From positions 41,887-105,886 of the forward strand of contig DASUFL010000052.1 in assembly GCA_036274595.1 (NCBI GenBank): a stretch of 64,000 nucleotides of DNA. The letters are read 5' to 3'. The stretch is from WS-9 sp036274595 (GTDB taxonomy: Bacteria > Eisenbacteria > RBG-16-71-46 > SZUA-252). The notes under the pieces were generated by a model. It did not search any database, was not told the origin of the DNA, and saw only the letters and a program-made list of their open reading frames with translations. Numbering within the stretch: position 1 is the first letter of the stretch; every line of letters starts with the position of its first letter. Below, in pieces: positions 26,683 through 35,302 of the stretch. The translations under genes and the position numbers were made by a program.

Positions 26683-27749
26683 TTCGAGAGCGCCTGCTTG
26701 AGCGACGTCACGCCCGGAAGCGCGCTCGGATCCGAGCCATGGAGGAGTGCCAAGTAGTAGCTCACCCAATCCCCCAGGGCCACGCACCCGAGCACGCGGC
26801 TCATCGGATCGCCTTCCGGAACTTCGACCGTCTCCACCTGCACGCCACGTTCGGCCAGGTAGCGCTCGAGCCACCGAAACCGCGCCACGATGCGCGGATG
26901 GTCCCCCGGATCCCGGAGGAGCAGGGCCGCGACGCTCCTGACCCATTCCGCCGGCGACGCGTACCCGTCCACTTCGTTGTGATTCATTTCCGGAAGCGGC
27001 GACGCCCAGGCCAGGTGCTTCGAATTCTCGTTCAGCTGCCCCTTCCAACGCAGCGACGCCGGCCCCAGCGTGCGCTCGTTCGCGATCAGGACCAGAGCCC
27101 GGTCGACCAAACGTATCGCCAATTGTTTGGCAGAGTTGCGCGATTGTATCACAGCCCTCCCGCAGGCGGAAGCGACCACTTCCACCGCCTGGGCCGCGGC
27201 TTCGATCCGGGCCGGGCCGTCGCTCAGGAGGCCCCGGTGCGCGAGGACGTGGAGGAGCGTCGAGACGGAGTAGCCGAGGGCCGCGCGCGGGGGGTGTCCG
27301 GCGGGAAGCGTGGCCACGGGCACGCCGTCCTCCGACGCCAGTTTCGAGAGCGCGCCCCCCGTCGACACGACGAGCAGATCCTCGGCGCGCCCCCGCATCC
27401 GCCGATACGCTTCGAGCGTCTCCTCGGTCTCGCCGGAATAGGACGAGAAGACCAGGAAGTCCTCGGGCGCGATCCAGGAAGGGGGCTCGTAGTGTCGGCA
27501 GACGTGGAGCGGCGAGGCTCCCTCGCGATCGACGAGCCCGCGCGCCAGATCGCCGGCGATGGCCGATCCCCCCATGCCGAAGAGGATCACGCGTCCCGGC
27601 CGCCCCGGGTCGAGCCGGTCGAAGGCCTCGCCGGCGATGCCGGCGCCCGCGCGGAGCTGCGCGGCGAACGCATCGATCCGGTCACCCATGCCGTCCCGGT
27701 CGATCCGCGCCATCGCCTCCGCGGAATCGAGGATCTTCGAGTCCGTCAC
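26679..27749 (-). CDS. Bifunctional phosphoglucose/phosphomannose isomerase family protein
   Basis: The 356-residue SIS-domain enzyme resembles the bifunctional PGI/PMI family, which converts glucose-6-phosphate and mannose-6-phosphate to fructose-6-phosphate. Key segments are LFGMGGSAIAGDLA, SSYSGETEETLEAYR, the linker region GHPPRAALGYSV, and PLPEMNHNEVDGY, which holds the conserved catalytic His/Glu region. The start is GTG at 27749 with a GTGA overlap on ptsI. Following directly after a mannose-type PTS, it would accept the incoming hexose-6-phosphate. Substrate preference is inferred. Confidence 0.85.
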   Translation of the reverse strand: MTDSKILDSAEAMARIDRDGMGDRIDAFAAQLRAGAGIAGEAFDRLDPGRPGRVILFGMGGSAIAGDLARGLVDREGASPLHVCRHYEPPSWIAPEDFLVFSSYSGETEETLEAYRRMRGRAEDLLVVSTGGALSKLASEDGVPVATLPAGHPPRAALGYSVSTLLHVLAHRGLLSDGPARIEAAAQAVEVVASACGRAVIQSRNSAKQLAIRLVDRALVLIANERTLGPASLRWKGQLNENSKHLAWASPLPEMNHNEVDGYASPAEWVRSVAALLLRDPGDHPRIVARFRWLERYLAERGVQVETVEVPEGDPMSRVLGCVALGDWVSYYLALLHGSDPSALPGVTSLKQALSK

Positions 27750-29494
27750 GCGATGAAGTAGGCGCCGTACCGGGCCGACATCTCCTCGGTCACGAGCGCG
27801 CGAACTTCGGCAGGGGTGTCGAGGGCGAGGCAGCGCTGCGCGAATTCTTCGGCGTCGCAGCGCGTGGATGCGTTCAGGATGGTCTTGATCTCGGGCACGA
27901 GGAACGGGCTCACGCTGAACTCGGTCAGGCCGAGCCCGAGGAGGAGCACGGCGTAGAGCGGCTCCCCCGCCATCTCGCCACAGATCCCGACCGGGATCCC
28001 GGCCTTCCGGCCGGCTTCGACCACGGCCCGGAGCGCGCGGAGCACGGCGGGGTGGAGCGGCTCGTAGAGGGGTGCGGTCTCCTCGTTGCCGCGGTCGACC
28101 GCGAGCGTGTACTGGATGAGATCGTTCGTTCCGATGCTCACGAAGTCGGCCTCGCGCGCGAGGAGGTCGATCGCGAAAACGGCCGCGGGCGTCTCCACCA
28201 TCACGCCGAGCGGGACGTGCGTGGACATCGGCACCTCCTCCCGCTCCAGATCGGCCCGCACCTCGAGCACGATCTGCCGCGCGCGCCGGAAGTCTTCCAG
28301 GCCGATCACCATCGGGAACATCACCCGCACCCGGCCGTGAACGGTCGCGCGGAAGATCGCGCGGAGCTGGGTGCGGAAGATGTCCTCGCGCTGGAGCGAG
28401 AAGCGGAGTCCGCGCATGCCGAGGAACGGATTCCGCTCCTCGGGCGTTCCGAGATACGAGGCGAACTTGTCGCCCCCCACGTCCAGCGTGCGGATGGTCA
28501 CGGGGCGCGGCGCCATGGCCTCGACGACCGTGCGGTAGGCCTGATACTGCGCGTCCTCGGTCGGGAGCGTGGAGCGCGAGAGGTAGAAGAACTCGGTCCG
28601 GTAGAGGCCGATCGCCTCCGCGCCGTTCTCGAGCACGGACGGGAGCTCTTCGGGCACCTCGAGGTTCGCCCCCAGGTGGACATCGACGCCGTCCAGCGTC
28701 ACACACACTTGATCCTTGGTCGACGCCAGGTTCGCGGCCATTTCCCGGTAGCGCCGCTGCTTCAGAAGGTGCTCCTCGAGCACCTCCGGCTCGGGATCGA
28801 AGATCGCGACGCCCCGTGTGCCATCGACGAGGGCCGTGGCCCCTTCGCGCGCCGCGTCCATGGCCTGCTTCAAACCGACCACGGTGGGAATGCCGCGAGC
28901 GCGGGCCATGATGGCGGTGTGGGAGGTCCGTCCGCCCAGGTCGATCGCGAATCCGAGGATCTTCTCGCGCGAGGCGAGCGCCATCTCGCTCGGCGCGATG
29001 TCGTAGGCGACGACGAGGGACGGAACGCGGAGGTCGCTCAGCGTGTGGGAGCGGATGCCGCCCAGATGGCCGAGCACGCGGCGGCGCACGTCCCGGATGT
29101 CGAGCGCGCGATCGCGGAGGTACTCGCCGTCCGAGTCTTCGAGCGCCGCCGCGACCACGCCCAGGATCTTCTTGTAGGCGTAGCCCGCCGACCGGCGGTC
29201 GCGCTCGATCGCGGCCAGGGCCTGCGACGTGGCTTCGGGATCTTCGAGGATCGCGAGCTGGGGATCGAGGAGGCGCGCGTGCTCCTCCCCGGTCTCGAGC
29301 GCGATCTTCCTCCTTAGCTCGGCGACCTCGCGCCGGCTCGCCTCGATGGCGGCGCGGAAGCGGGCCTGCTCGGACTTCACTTCCTCGACCGGGATGAGTC
29401 CGTCCTTCACCTCGATCTCTTCCGGATCGAGCACGTGGACCGGTCCGATGCCGATGCCGGGGGAGGCCGCGATGCCGGAGAGCGTGGTCATCAT
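27746..29494 (-). CDS. ptsI: PTS Enzyme I (phosphoenolpyruvate-protein phosphotransferase)
   Basis: The 582-residue enzyme takes phosphate from phosphoenolpyruvate and gives it to HPr. The phosphohistidine lies in GGRTSHTAIMARARGIP (about residue 191); the C-terminal PEP-binding domain has GLYRTEFFYL, FLGMRGLRFSL, GVMVETPAAV, the active-site region VSIGTNDLIQYTLAVDRG, and GICGEMA. Length matches the family. The ATG at 29494 overlaps the HPr stop (ATGA). It is cytoplasmic and forms the head of the phosphorelay encoded here. Confidence 0.96.
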   Translation of the reverse strand: MMTTLSGIAASPGIGIGPVHVLDPEEIEVKDGLIPVEEVKSEQARFRAAIEASRREVAELRRKIALETGEEHARLLDPQLAILEDPEATSQALAAIERDRRSAGYAYKKILGVVAAALEDSDGEYLRDRALDIRDVRRRVLGHLGGIRSHTLSDLRVPSLVVAYDIAPSEMALASREKILGFAIDLGGRTSHTAIMARARGIPTVVGLKQAMDAAREGATALVDGTRGVAIFDPEPEVLEEHLLKQRRYREMAANLASTKDQVCVTLDGVDVHLGANLEVPEELPSVLENGAEAIGLYRTEFFYLSRSTLPTEDAQYQAYRTVVEAMAPRPVTIRTLDVGGDKFASYLGTPEERNPFLGMRGLRFSLQREDIFRTQLRAIFRATVHGRVRVMFPMVIGLEDFRRARQIVLEVRADLEREEVPMSTHVPLGVMVETPAAVFAIDLLAREADFVSIGTNDLIQYTLAVDRGNEETAPLYEPLHPAVLRALRAVVEAGRKAGIPVGICGEMAGEPLYAVLLLGLGLTEFSVSPFLVPEIKTILNASTRCDAEEFAQRCLALDTPAEVRALVTEEMSARYGAYFIA

Positions 29495-29757
29495 TCCTCG
29501 CCGAACTTGTCGTTCACGACTTTCACGAGCGCCGCGAGAGCCTGCACCTCGTCCGAGCCCTCGGCGCGCAGCGTGATCTCGGCCCCGCGCTCCGCCGCGA
29601 GCATCATGACGCCCAGGATGCTCTTCCCGTTCACCTCGAGCCCGTCCCGCGCGACGACGATGTGCGACGCGAACCGGGCCGCCTCCTTCACGAACACCGA
29701 ACAGGCGCGCGCGTGGAGACCGAGGCGGTTCTGGATCATCACGTTTTGCTCGACCAT
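29491..29757 (-). CDS. ptsH: HPr phosphocarrier protein
   Basis: The 88-residue carrier passes phosphate from Enzyme I to the EIIA domain. His15 lies in the motif RLGLHARA, and the regulatory Ser46 is present in NGKSILGVMML, matching the target of the HPr kinase encoded upstream at 32331. This allows regulatory as well as transport phosphorylation. It overlaps ptsI by four bases and follows the EIID gene by seven. Length is standard. Confidence 0.96.
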   Translation of the reverse strand: MVEQNVMIQNRLGLHARACSVFVKEAARFASHIVVARDGLEVNGKSILGVMMLAAERGAEITLRAEGSDEVQALAALVKVVNDKFGEE

Positions 29758-29764
29758 CGCGCTC

Positions 29765-30616
29765 TTAGACCAGCCCTCCCAGTAGAAGCCCGGCGGCGAG
29801 CGCCGCGAGCGCCACTTCCACCACGCGTCCCGGCCACTTGAGGAGACCGGCCCAGCCGATCACCGCTCCAAGGACGAGCGGCGCCGCTGTCGTGATCTTG
29901 GCCGTGGCGTCCGGACCCCAATCGATCGAGCCGAAGTCGAGGAATCGGATGACGAGCGCGAGGAGGGCCCCGTACCCGAGCGCCCCCGCGCATCCCAGCG
30001 CGTGGCCCCATTCCCTGAGGCGGAGCGATCGCAGAAGCGCCGCGGGCCGGTCCGCCTCGATGTAGCCGACGTGGGTCCCGACGACGCGGAACGGCAGCGC
30101 GAAGGCATTGTACGTCAAAAGGGTGAGGAGCGGGCAGAGGAGCACGCGCCAGTCCGGTCCCAAGGTGGGCGCGGGGATGAGACCGATCGCGATGATGCCC
30201 ACGAGGCCGGCGAGCGGACGGAGTGTGACCCAGAAGAAGGGGTCCCCCATGGCCGCGAGCGGGCTCGCCAGCGCGCGCTTCCAGGTATCGATCGCCTCGT
30301 CCTCGACCGGCTCGCCGTTGGCGCGCCGCTCTTCCCACCGCGCCGCGGCGCCGAGCACGTATCCCGTGAGGATCGGGTGCGTCGCGAAGTAGGCGAGATG
30401 CCGCCGGATCGCGCGGGCCAGATCGTGCCGCGCGGGATACAGCCGCTCGAGTACGGGCAGAAGCGCGAAGGCGAAGCCCGGCCCCTGCATCCGCTCCGGC
30501 GTGAGCAGGGTCTGGATGTGGAGCGCGCGCGCGCCCGTGCGCACCAGATCCTCTGAGCGGACCCGGATCGCGGCTGGAGCCTCCCGAACCTCTGCCACGT
30601 CGCCCAGGTCGCTCAC
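29765..30616 (-). CDS. PTS mannose/fructose/sorbose family EIID component
   Basis: The 283-residue membrane protein is the EIID subunit of a mannose-class permease, which with EIIC forms the sugar channel. Family segments are QTLLTPERMQGPGFAFALLPVLERLYP, where ManZ has its conserved NYERMQ region, then GDPFFWVTLRPL and several hydrophobic helices, including the C-terminal ones from about residue 215. The start is GTG at 30616 with a GTGA overlap on EIIC. It is somewhat divergent from enterobacterial ManZ but complete in length. The sugar is not known. Confidence 0.87.
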   Translation of the reverse strand: MSDLGDVAEVREAPAAIRVRSEDLVRTGARALHIQTLLTPERMQGPGFAFALLPVLERLYPARHDLARAIRRHLAYFATHPILTGYVLGAAARWEERRANGEPVEDEAIDTWKRALASPLAAMGDPFFWVTLRPLAGLVGIIAIGLIPAPTLGPDWRVLLCPLLTLLTYNAFALPFRVVGTHVGYIEADRPAALLRSLRLREWGHALGCAGALGYGALLALVIRFLDFGSIDWGPDATAKITTAAPLVLGAVIGWAGLLKWPGRVVEVALAALAAGLLLGGLV

Positions 30617-31431
30617 GAGGACGTCGGCCTCGCCATCGCGAGGAGCACGAGCGCGGCGGCCGCGCCGAGCGCCATCCAGCGTCCGCCGGCCCGGCGGCTC
30701 CGCACGTGCGCGTGATATCCCGCCGCGAGCGCCGCGCCGAGCGTGGTCGCGAACACGAACCCGATCCGGCGGCCCGTGAGCCACTCGCCGAGCGCGGGCA
30801 GCACGGCGATCGCGAGCAGGAGCCCGAGCAAGGACCCCGCCCAGGACCAGAACGCGCCGATGAGGAACACGCGACCCATGGCCTTCCAGTAGAGGAGCTC
30901 GAACTTGGCGGCCGGCCTCCTCTGGGCCCTGACCCCTTCGAGGGCATCGAGAAGGACGGCCCCGCCGCCCGCTGAATCGCCAACGAGCTCATCCGCGCGG
31001 GCCACGTCGCGGCGGCTCCGCGAGCGGTGATAGCCCATCACCCACCCTCCCGCGACCGCGGACAGAAGCCCGGCCGCCACGCCCACCAGCACCCAGAGGC
31101 CGCCTCCGAGCGCGGCCGGGATCTCGCTGTGCAGGCGAACCATTCCGAGGAGCGCGACCGTGCTCCCGACGACGCCCGCGGTGGCGGTGTCGTGGTGGCG
31201 CTGCGCCGCCGGGAGCGACGCGTCCGTGAGAAGGAGCTGGAGGATGGCGCCGACTCCGATCGGCACCCGCAGCGCCCAGAGCTCCCACTCGGGCCCCGGA
31301 TTCACGAGGGCGCCCGCGAGGCAAGCGCCCACGATCGGCTGGCTCAGCATCGTGCTCCAGCCCGCCGCGCGGTCCACCGCGAGCACGCCACCCAGGATCG
31401 CGACCCGCACCATCTCGGGGATCAGATTCAA
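30613..31431 (-). CDS. PTS mannose/fructose/sorbose family EIIC component
   Basis: The 272-residue integral membrane protein has about seven to eight hydrophobic segments and the family opening VLAVDRAAGWSTMLSQPIVGACLAG, matching the conserved DR...S-P-x-V region of sorbose-class EIIC. It works with EIID to move sugar across the inner membrane. The start is TTG at 31431 (TTGA overlap with EIIB, GAGGGA nine bases upstream); ATG 31413 is an alternative. Sequence identity to well-known EIIC proteins seems low, so a regulatory rather than high-flux transport role is possible. Confidence 0.82.
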   Translation of the reverse strand: MNLIPEMVRVAILGGVLAVDRAAGWSTMLSQPIVGACLAGALVNPGPEWELWALRVPIGVGAILQLLLTDASLPAAQRHHDTATAGVVGSTVALLGMVRLHSEIPAALGGGLWVLVGVAAGLLSAVAGGWVMGYHRSRSRRDVARADELVGDSAGGGAVLLDALEGVRAQRRPAAKFELLYWKAMGRVFLIGAFWSWAGSLLGLLLAIAVLPALGEWLTGRRIGFVFATTLGAALAAGYHAHVRSRRAGGRWMALGAAAALVLLAMARPTSS

Positions 31432-31928
31432 CGCTCCGAGTCCCTCGACTTAGCGTCGAGCCAGGATTCGATCGGATGCGATGGATTGGCGGGAAGATCG
31501 CGCGCGGCCACGCGCACGCCGCGCGCGAGGAGGGCGCGGAGACGCTCCCTGTCCCCGTCGTCCAGGAAGACGTACGGAAGGACCTCGTGCTTTCCCGGCG
31601 CGTGATGGAGGCCGCCCACGTTGAGCTCGGTCATCGGGAAGCCGCCCTCGAGGAGCCGCACCGCCTCCTCGGTTCCGGGCATGAGGAGGATCGTCCGCTC
31701 CGCCTCGATCTCGCTCTGGACCGACGCCGCGAGCGCCTCCGCCACGGAGACGACGCGTCCGCGCGCATCGTCGGGAACGCCGCACAGACACACCTCCGCG
31801 CGCAGCGCATCCGCGCGCAAGGCGTCGGACACCACGAGATAGAAGGTCGGCTTGAGGGCGCGGCCCCACCCGTAGGCCACCTGGCCGTGGATGAGGCGGT
31901 CGTCGATGCGCGCGAGGAGGAGCGGCAC
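31428..31928 (-). CDS. PTS mannose/fructose/sorbose family EIIB component
   Basis: The 166-residue cytoplasmic protein carries the EIIB phosphohistidine in the motif RIDDRLIHGQVAYGW (His14). It passes phosphate from EIIA to the sugar at the EIIC/EIID channel. LNVGGLHH near residue 102 is also typical of the family. The start is GTG at 31928, three bases after the EIIA stop. A separate EIIB polypeptide, rather than an EIIAB fusion, is encoded here. Confidence 0.92.
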   Translation of the reverse strand: MPLLLARIDDRLIHGQVAYGWGRALKPTFYLVVSDALRADALRAEVCLCGVPDDARGRVVSVAEALAASVQSEIEAERTILLMPGTEEAVRLLEGGFPMTELNVGGLHHAPGKHEVLPYVFLDDGDRERLRALLARGVRVAARDLPANPSHPIESWLDAKSRDSER

Positions 31929-31931
31929 CGT

Positions 31932-32324
31932 CTAGAGGACGAGGATGCCCGCTTTGGCCTTCGCTTCCATTCGCGGCAGAAGCTCGTCCAGGGCGAGCGT
32001 GTCCCGGTAGTGGAAGAACTCGAGCAGCATGGGCAGATTGACTCCCGTGATGCGGCGGAAGGGGCGCTCCGACGGAGCCACGCGCCGGGACGCGATGCCG
32101 CAGCTCCCCGCGGCCAGATCGGTGAAGAGGACGACCGGCGCGTCGGGCGGGATCTCGGAGAGCCGGCTCTCGATCGCCGCGGTGAGGGCATCCGACGAGA
32201 GCCCGTTGTTGCTGATCGTGATCGTGTCGGCCTGCGGGCCCAGGATGGAGCCGACGGTCCGGACGAGCTCCTCCCCCAGGACCCCGTGGGTCACGAGGAG
32301 GGCGAAGGGGCGTGGCGCGGCCAT
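31932..32324 (-). CDS. PTS mannose-class EIIA component
   Basis: The 130-residue protein has the mannose-class EIIA fold, with the phosphohistidine in LLVTHGVLGEELV (His13) and the conserved VVLFTDLAAGSCGIASRR and ITGVNLPMLLEF segments. It accepts phosphate from HPr and passes it to EIIB. It lies six bases after hprK, linking the PTS to its kinase/phosphorylase. In related clusters of other bacteria this EIIA can act as a regulator as well as a transport component. Confidence 0.92.
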   Translation of the reverse strand: MAAPRPFALLVTHGVLGEELVRTVGSILGPQADTITISNNGLSSDALTAAIESRLSEIPPDAPVVLFTDLAAGSCGIASRRVAPSERPFRRITGVNLPMLLEFFHYRDTLALDELLPRMEAKAKAGILVL

Positions 32325-32330
32325 GGCGGC

Positions 32331-33335
32331 CTACTCGACGTCGTCCCGCACGAGCGGGTTCGCCAGGAGCTGTCTCATGCGCATGCTCTCCATCAATCGG
32401 TCGTTGAGCGCGCGCGCGGGGTGGTAGCCGTAGACCTTGACCAGGTGGTTGAGCGCGACCACTTCCGCGATGACGGTGATGTTCTTCCCCGGAAAGATCG
32501 GAATCGTGACGAGCGGGATCTGGACGTCGAGATAGCTCACCATCTGGTCCTCGAGGCCCACCCGCTCGAAATCGCGCGCGTCGTTCCACTCCGTGAGATG
32601 CACCTCGACCTCCACCCGCTTCTGCCCCCGGATCGACCGGATGCCGAAGATCGACTGGACGTCGATGATACCGATCCCCCGCACCTCCATCGTGTGCTTG
32701 AGCACCTCGTTGCAGGCGCCGATCAGGATGTCCCCGTGCCGCCGCGTGATCCGGACGACGTCGTCCGCCACCAGGCGGTGGCCCCGCTCGACCAGGTCGA
32801 GGGCGGTCTCGCTCTTGCCGATCCCGCTCCGTCCCGTGAAGAGGAGGCCGATCCCGTACACGTCGACGAGCGACCCGTGCACGGTGGTGTTCGGCGCGAA
32901 GACGAAGTCGAGGAAGGCGGTCAGCTGGTGGATGAAGGGGGTCGTGTCCTGGGGCGTGCGAAACACCGGAATCTCGTGGTGGTTCGCGCGCTTGACCAGC
33001 TCGGACGGGATCTCGAGGCCCTTGGCGACGATGATGCAGGGCGCCTGGAACTGGAAGAACCGGTCCAGTGCGGCCCGCCGCTCCTTGTCCTTGAGGGTGC
33101 CCAGGTAGGCGAGCTCCGTGCGCCCGAAGATCTGGATGCGCTCGGCGAGGAAGTTCTCGGTGAAGCCCATGAGCGCCATCCCCGGACGGTTGATGTCGCT
33201 CATCGTGATCGGAACCTTGGATTCCAGCGACTCCGAGAGGAGCTCGAGGGAGAGCTGGTCCTTCTGCTGCTCGTAGAGCTGCGCGACCGTGAGGGTCGGC
33301 GGGCTAGTCGAGCTCAAGCAGCCCCACCTGTCCAT
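32331..33335 (-). CDS. hprK: HPr kinase/phosphorylase
   Basis: The 334-residue bifunctional enzyme phosphorylates and dephosphorylates Ser46 of HPr. The C-terminal kinase domain has the Walker A loop GRSGIGKS (168-175), the segment VADDVVRITRR, and the HprK signature EVRGIGIIDVQSIFG near residue 218. The N-terminal domain has the expected DINRPGMALMGF segment. The ATG at 33335 overlaps hpf by 32 bases; a TTG at 33317 with AGGTGG upstream is an equally possible start. Its target Ser is conserved in the HPr encoded nearby. Confidence 0.93.
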   Translation of the reverse strand: MDRWGCLSSTSPPTLTVAQLYEQQKDQLSLELLSESLESKVPITMSDINRPGMALMGFTENFLAERIQIFGRTELAYLGTLKDKERRAALDRFFQFQAPCIIVAKGLEIPSELVKRANHHEIPVFRTPQDTTPFIHQLTAFLDFVFAPNTTVHGSLVDVYGIGLLFTGRSGIGKSETALDLVERGHRLVADDVVRITRRHGDILIGACNEVLKHTMEVRGIGIIDVQSIFGIRSIRGQKRVEVEVHLTEWNDARDFERVGLEDQMVSYLDVQIPLVTIPIFPGKNITVIAEVVALNHLVKVYGYHPARALNDRLMESMRMRQLLANPLVRDDVE

Positions 33336-33831
33336 CCTCGAGGCGGTAGGCCACGCGAAGCCCTTCCTCGCCGCGCTCGGCGAAGACGAGGACGGGCTTC
33401 CGGCTCTTCATGAGCGCGCGGGCGGCCTCTTCCGCGCTCAGGACGGGTCGCTTGGGCGGGCGGTGGCGGATCACTTCGATCGCGGCCTTGGAGCGCGGCG
33501 GGGTCTCGATCGCGGGCTCCATGCGGATGCTCGCGCCGCGCTTCTTCCGGTCCTTGAGCTTGTCCTTCTGCTTCTGGAGCGCCCGCTCCACCTTCGTCAG
33601 GACCTGGTCGAGCGAAGCCTTCGCCTCGCTGTCGGTCGCCTTGGTGAGGAGGTCGAGCGCATTCCCGTGGAGGCGAAGCTCGGTCTTGTGGCGGTAGCCC
33701 TCCTGCGTGACGACGAGATCGGCGCGGATGAGCGCCGGATAGAACCGCGTCAGCCGCTCGAGGCGCTCGACCGCGTATTCCCGGAAACCGGGCGTGGGCT
33801 TCCAGTGGCGTCCCTTGATCGTGATCTCCAT
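33304..33831 (-). CDS. hpf: Ribosome hibernation-promoting factor, long form
   Basis: The 175-residue protein combines the N-terminal S30AE domain (residues 1-100, MEITIKGRHWKPTPG..., with Lys/Arg-rich KQKDKLKDRKKRG) with the C-terminal dimerisation domain (about 120-175, VIRHRPPKRPVLSAEEAARALM ... VAYRLEDGQVGLLELD). Long HPF dimerises ribosomes into inactive 100S particles during starvation. It lies between rpoN and hprK, the common order in Proteobacteria. The ATG at 33831 is preceded by a G-rich ribosome site. Confidence 0.92.
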   Translation of the reverse strand: MEITIKGRHWKPTPGFREYAVERLERLTRFYPALIRADLVVTQEGYRHKTELRLHGNALDLLTKATDSEAKASLDQVLTKVERALQKQKDKLKDRKKRGASIRMEPAIETPPRSKAAIEVIRHRPPKRPVLSAEEAARALMKSRKPVLVFAERGEEGLRVAYRLEDGQVGLLELD

Positions 33832-33856
33832 GCCACCCCCTATCGGTTGGACGCGC

Positions 33857-35290
33857 TCAGGCGTAGCGACGGCGTGCGCGGGCCGGCAGGAGGCGGAGCG
33901 CCTCCCGGTACTTCGCCACCGTGCGCCGCGCGATGCGGAGTCCCTGCTCGTGCAGGATCTCGGCGATGCGTTGATCGCTGAGCGGGTCCTTCTTGTCCTC
34001 GTTGTTGATCAGGGTCAGGATCTTGTCCTTCGCGACCTTGGCCGAGACGTCGTCCCCTTCCTCGGTCGCGAGGCCGCTCGAGAAGAAGTACTTCAGCTCG
34101 AAGACGCCGCGCGGCGTCTGGACGTACTTGTTGGTCGTGACGCGGCTCACGGTCGATTCGTGCATGCCGATCTGATTGGCGATCTGCTGGAGCGTGAGCG
34201 GCTTCAGCCCCTCCACGCCGCGCTCGAAGAACTCCCGCTGCTCCTCGACGATCCGGCGCATCACTTTGATCATCGTCTTGCGCCGCTGCTCGATCGTCTG
34301 AATGAGCCACTTCGCGGAGTTGAGCTTGTCGGAGATGAACTTCCGCGTCTCGTCCTGCCCGGCGGACTTGTTGCGCAGCATCTGCTGGTAGGCTTGGCTG
34401 ATCCGGAGCCGCGGAACGTTCCGGTCGTTGAGCGACACCACGAATTCGCCCGCCACGCGCTCGACGATGAGGTCGGGGGTGACGTACTTCGTCTCCTCGG
34501 CCGCGATCTCCTGTCCCGGCCGCGGGTCCAGGGTCGCGATGAGATCTCCCGCCGCCTGCACCTCCTCGATCGAGCACTTGAGGCCGCGCGCGATCTCGCC
34601 GAAGCGCTTGGCGAGGAGATTCTCGAACTGCTCCTGCACGACCCGCCCCGCGAGCGTCCCTTCGTCCTTCCGCTGCACGAGCTGGATCCAGAGGCACTCT
34701 TGCAGGTTCCGCGCGCCGACTCCCGCGGGCTCGAACTTCTGGATCTCCGCGAGCACCTCTTCGACCTTGTCCGGCGCCACCGCGAACTGCTCGGCCACTT
34801 CTTCGACCGTCGTCTGGAGATAGCCGTTCTCGTCGATCGAGCCGATCAGGTACTCGCCGATGGCGAGATCTTCTTCACCGCGCTCGAGAAGCCGAAGCTG
34901 GTCGATGAGATGATCCCCGAGGCTCCTCCGCGTGACGGGGACTCGCTCGTAGAACTCGGCGTCGGGGTCGTCGGTGCGCGGGGCCGAGGGGATCTCGTAG
35001 TTGTCGGGCCAGAGCTCGTTCCAGTCGACTTCCTGGTTCTTGTCCGGCTCCGCGGTCTCGACCGGCTCCGCCTCGCCGTCCTGGCCCTCCTCCTTCTTGA
35101 CGTCCTCGATCTCCTGCACCTCTTCGATCTCGTCCACTTCCTCGAGCAGAGGATTGCGCTCCAGCTCCAGCTTCAGCGCCTGCTGGAGCTCGAGCGTCGG
35201 CATCTGGAGGAGCTTCAAGGCCTGCTGCAGACGCTGCGTCATGATCAGCGTCGGCTTCTGCTGCATGCTCAGGCCGTGTTTCATTTCCAT
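33857..35290 (-). CDS. rpoN: RNA polymerase sigma-54 factor
   Basis: The 477-residue sigma factor directs enhancer-dependent transcription at -24/-12 promoters. It begins with the Gln/Leu-rich region I (MTQRLQQALKLLQMPTLELQQ), followed by an acidic region (about 50-100), the core-binding domain, and the DNA-binding end with the RpoN box ARRTVAKYREAL (about 455-466). Length is typical. The ATG at 35290 has GAGGGG eight bases upstream. No bacterial enhancer-binding protein gene is seen in this window. Confidence 0.96.
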   Translation of the reverse strand: MEMKHGLSMQQKPTLIMTQRLQQALKLLQMPTLELQQALKLELERNPLLEEVDEIEEVQEIEDVKKEEGQDGEAEPVETAEPDKNQEVDWNELWPDNYEIPSAPRTDDPDAEFYERVPVTRRSLGDHLIDQLRLLERGEEDLAIGEYLIGSIDENGYLQTTVEEVAEQFAVAPDKVEEVLAEIQKFEPAGVGARNLQECLWIQLVQRKDEGTLAGRVVQEQFENLLAKRFGEIARGLKCSIEEVQAAGDLIATLDPRPGQEIAAEETKYVTPDLIVERVAGEFVVSLNDRNVPRLRISQAYQQMLRNKSAGQDETRKFISDKLNSAKWLIQTIEQRRKTMIKVMRRIVEEQREFFERGVEGLKPLTLQQIANQIGMHESTVSRVTTNKYVQTPRGVFELKYFFSSGLATEEGDDVSAKVAKDKILTLINNEDKKDPLSDQRIAEILHEQGLRIARRTVAKYREALRLLPARARRRYA

Positions 35291-35302
35291 GGCTCTAGCC
35301 CC

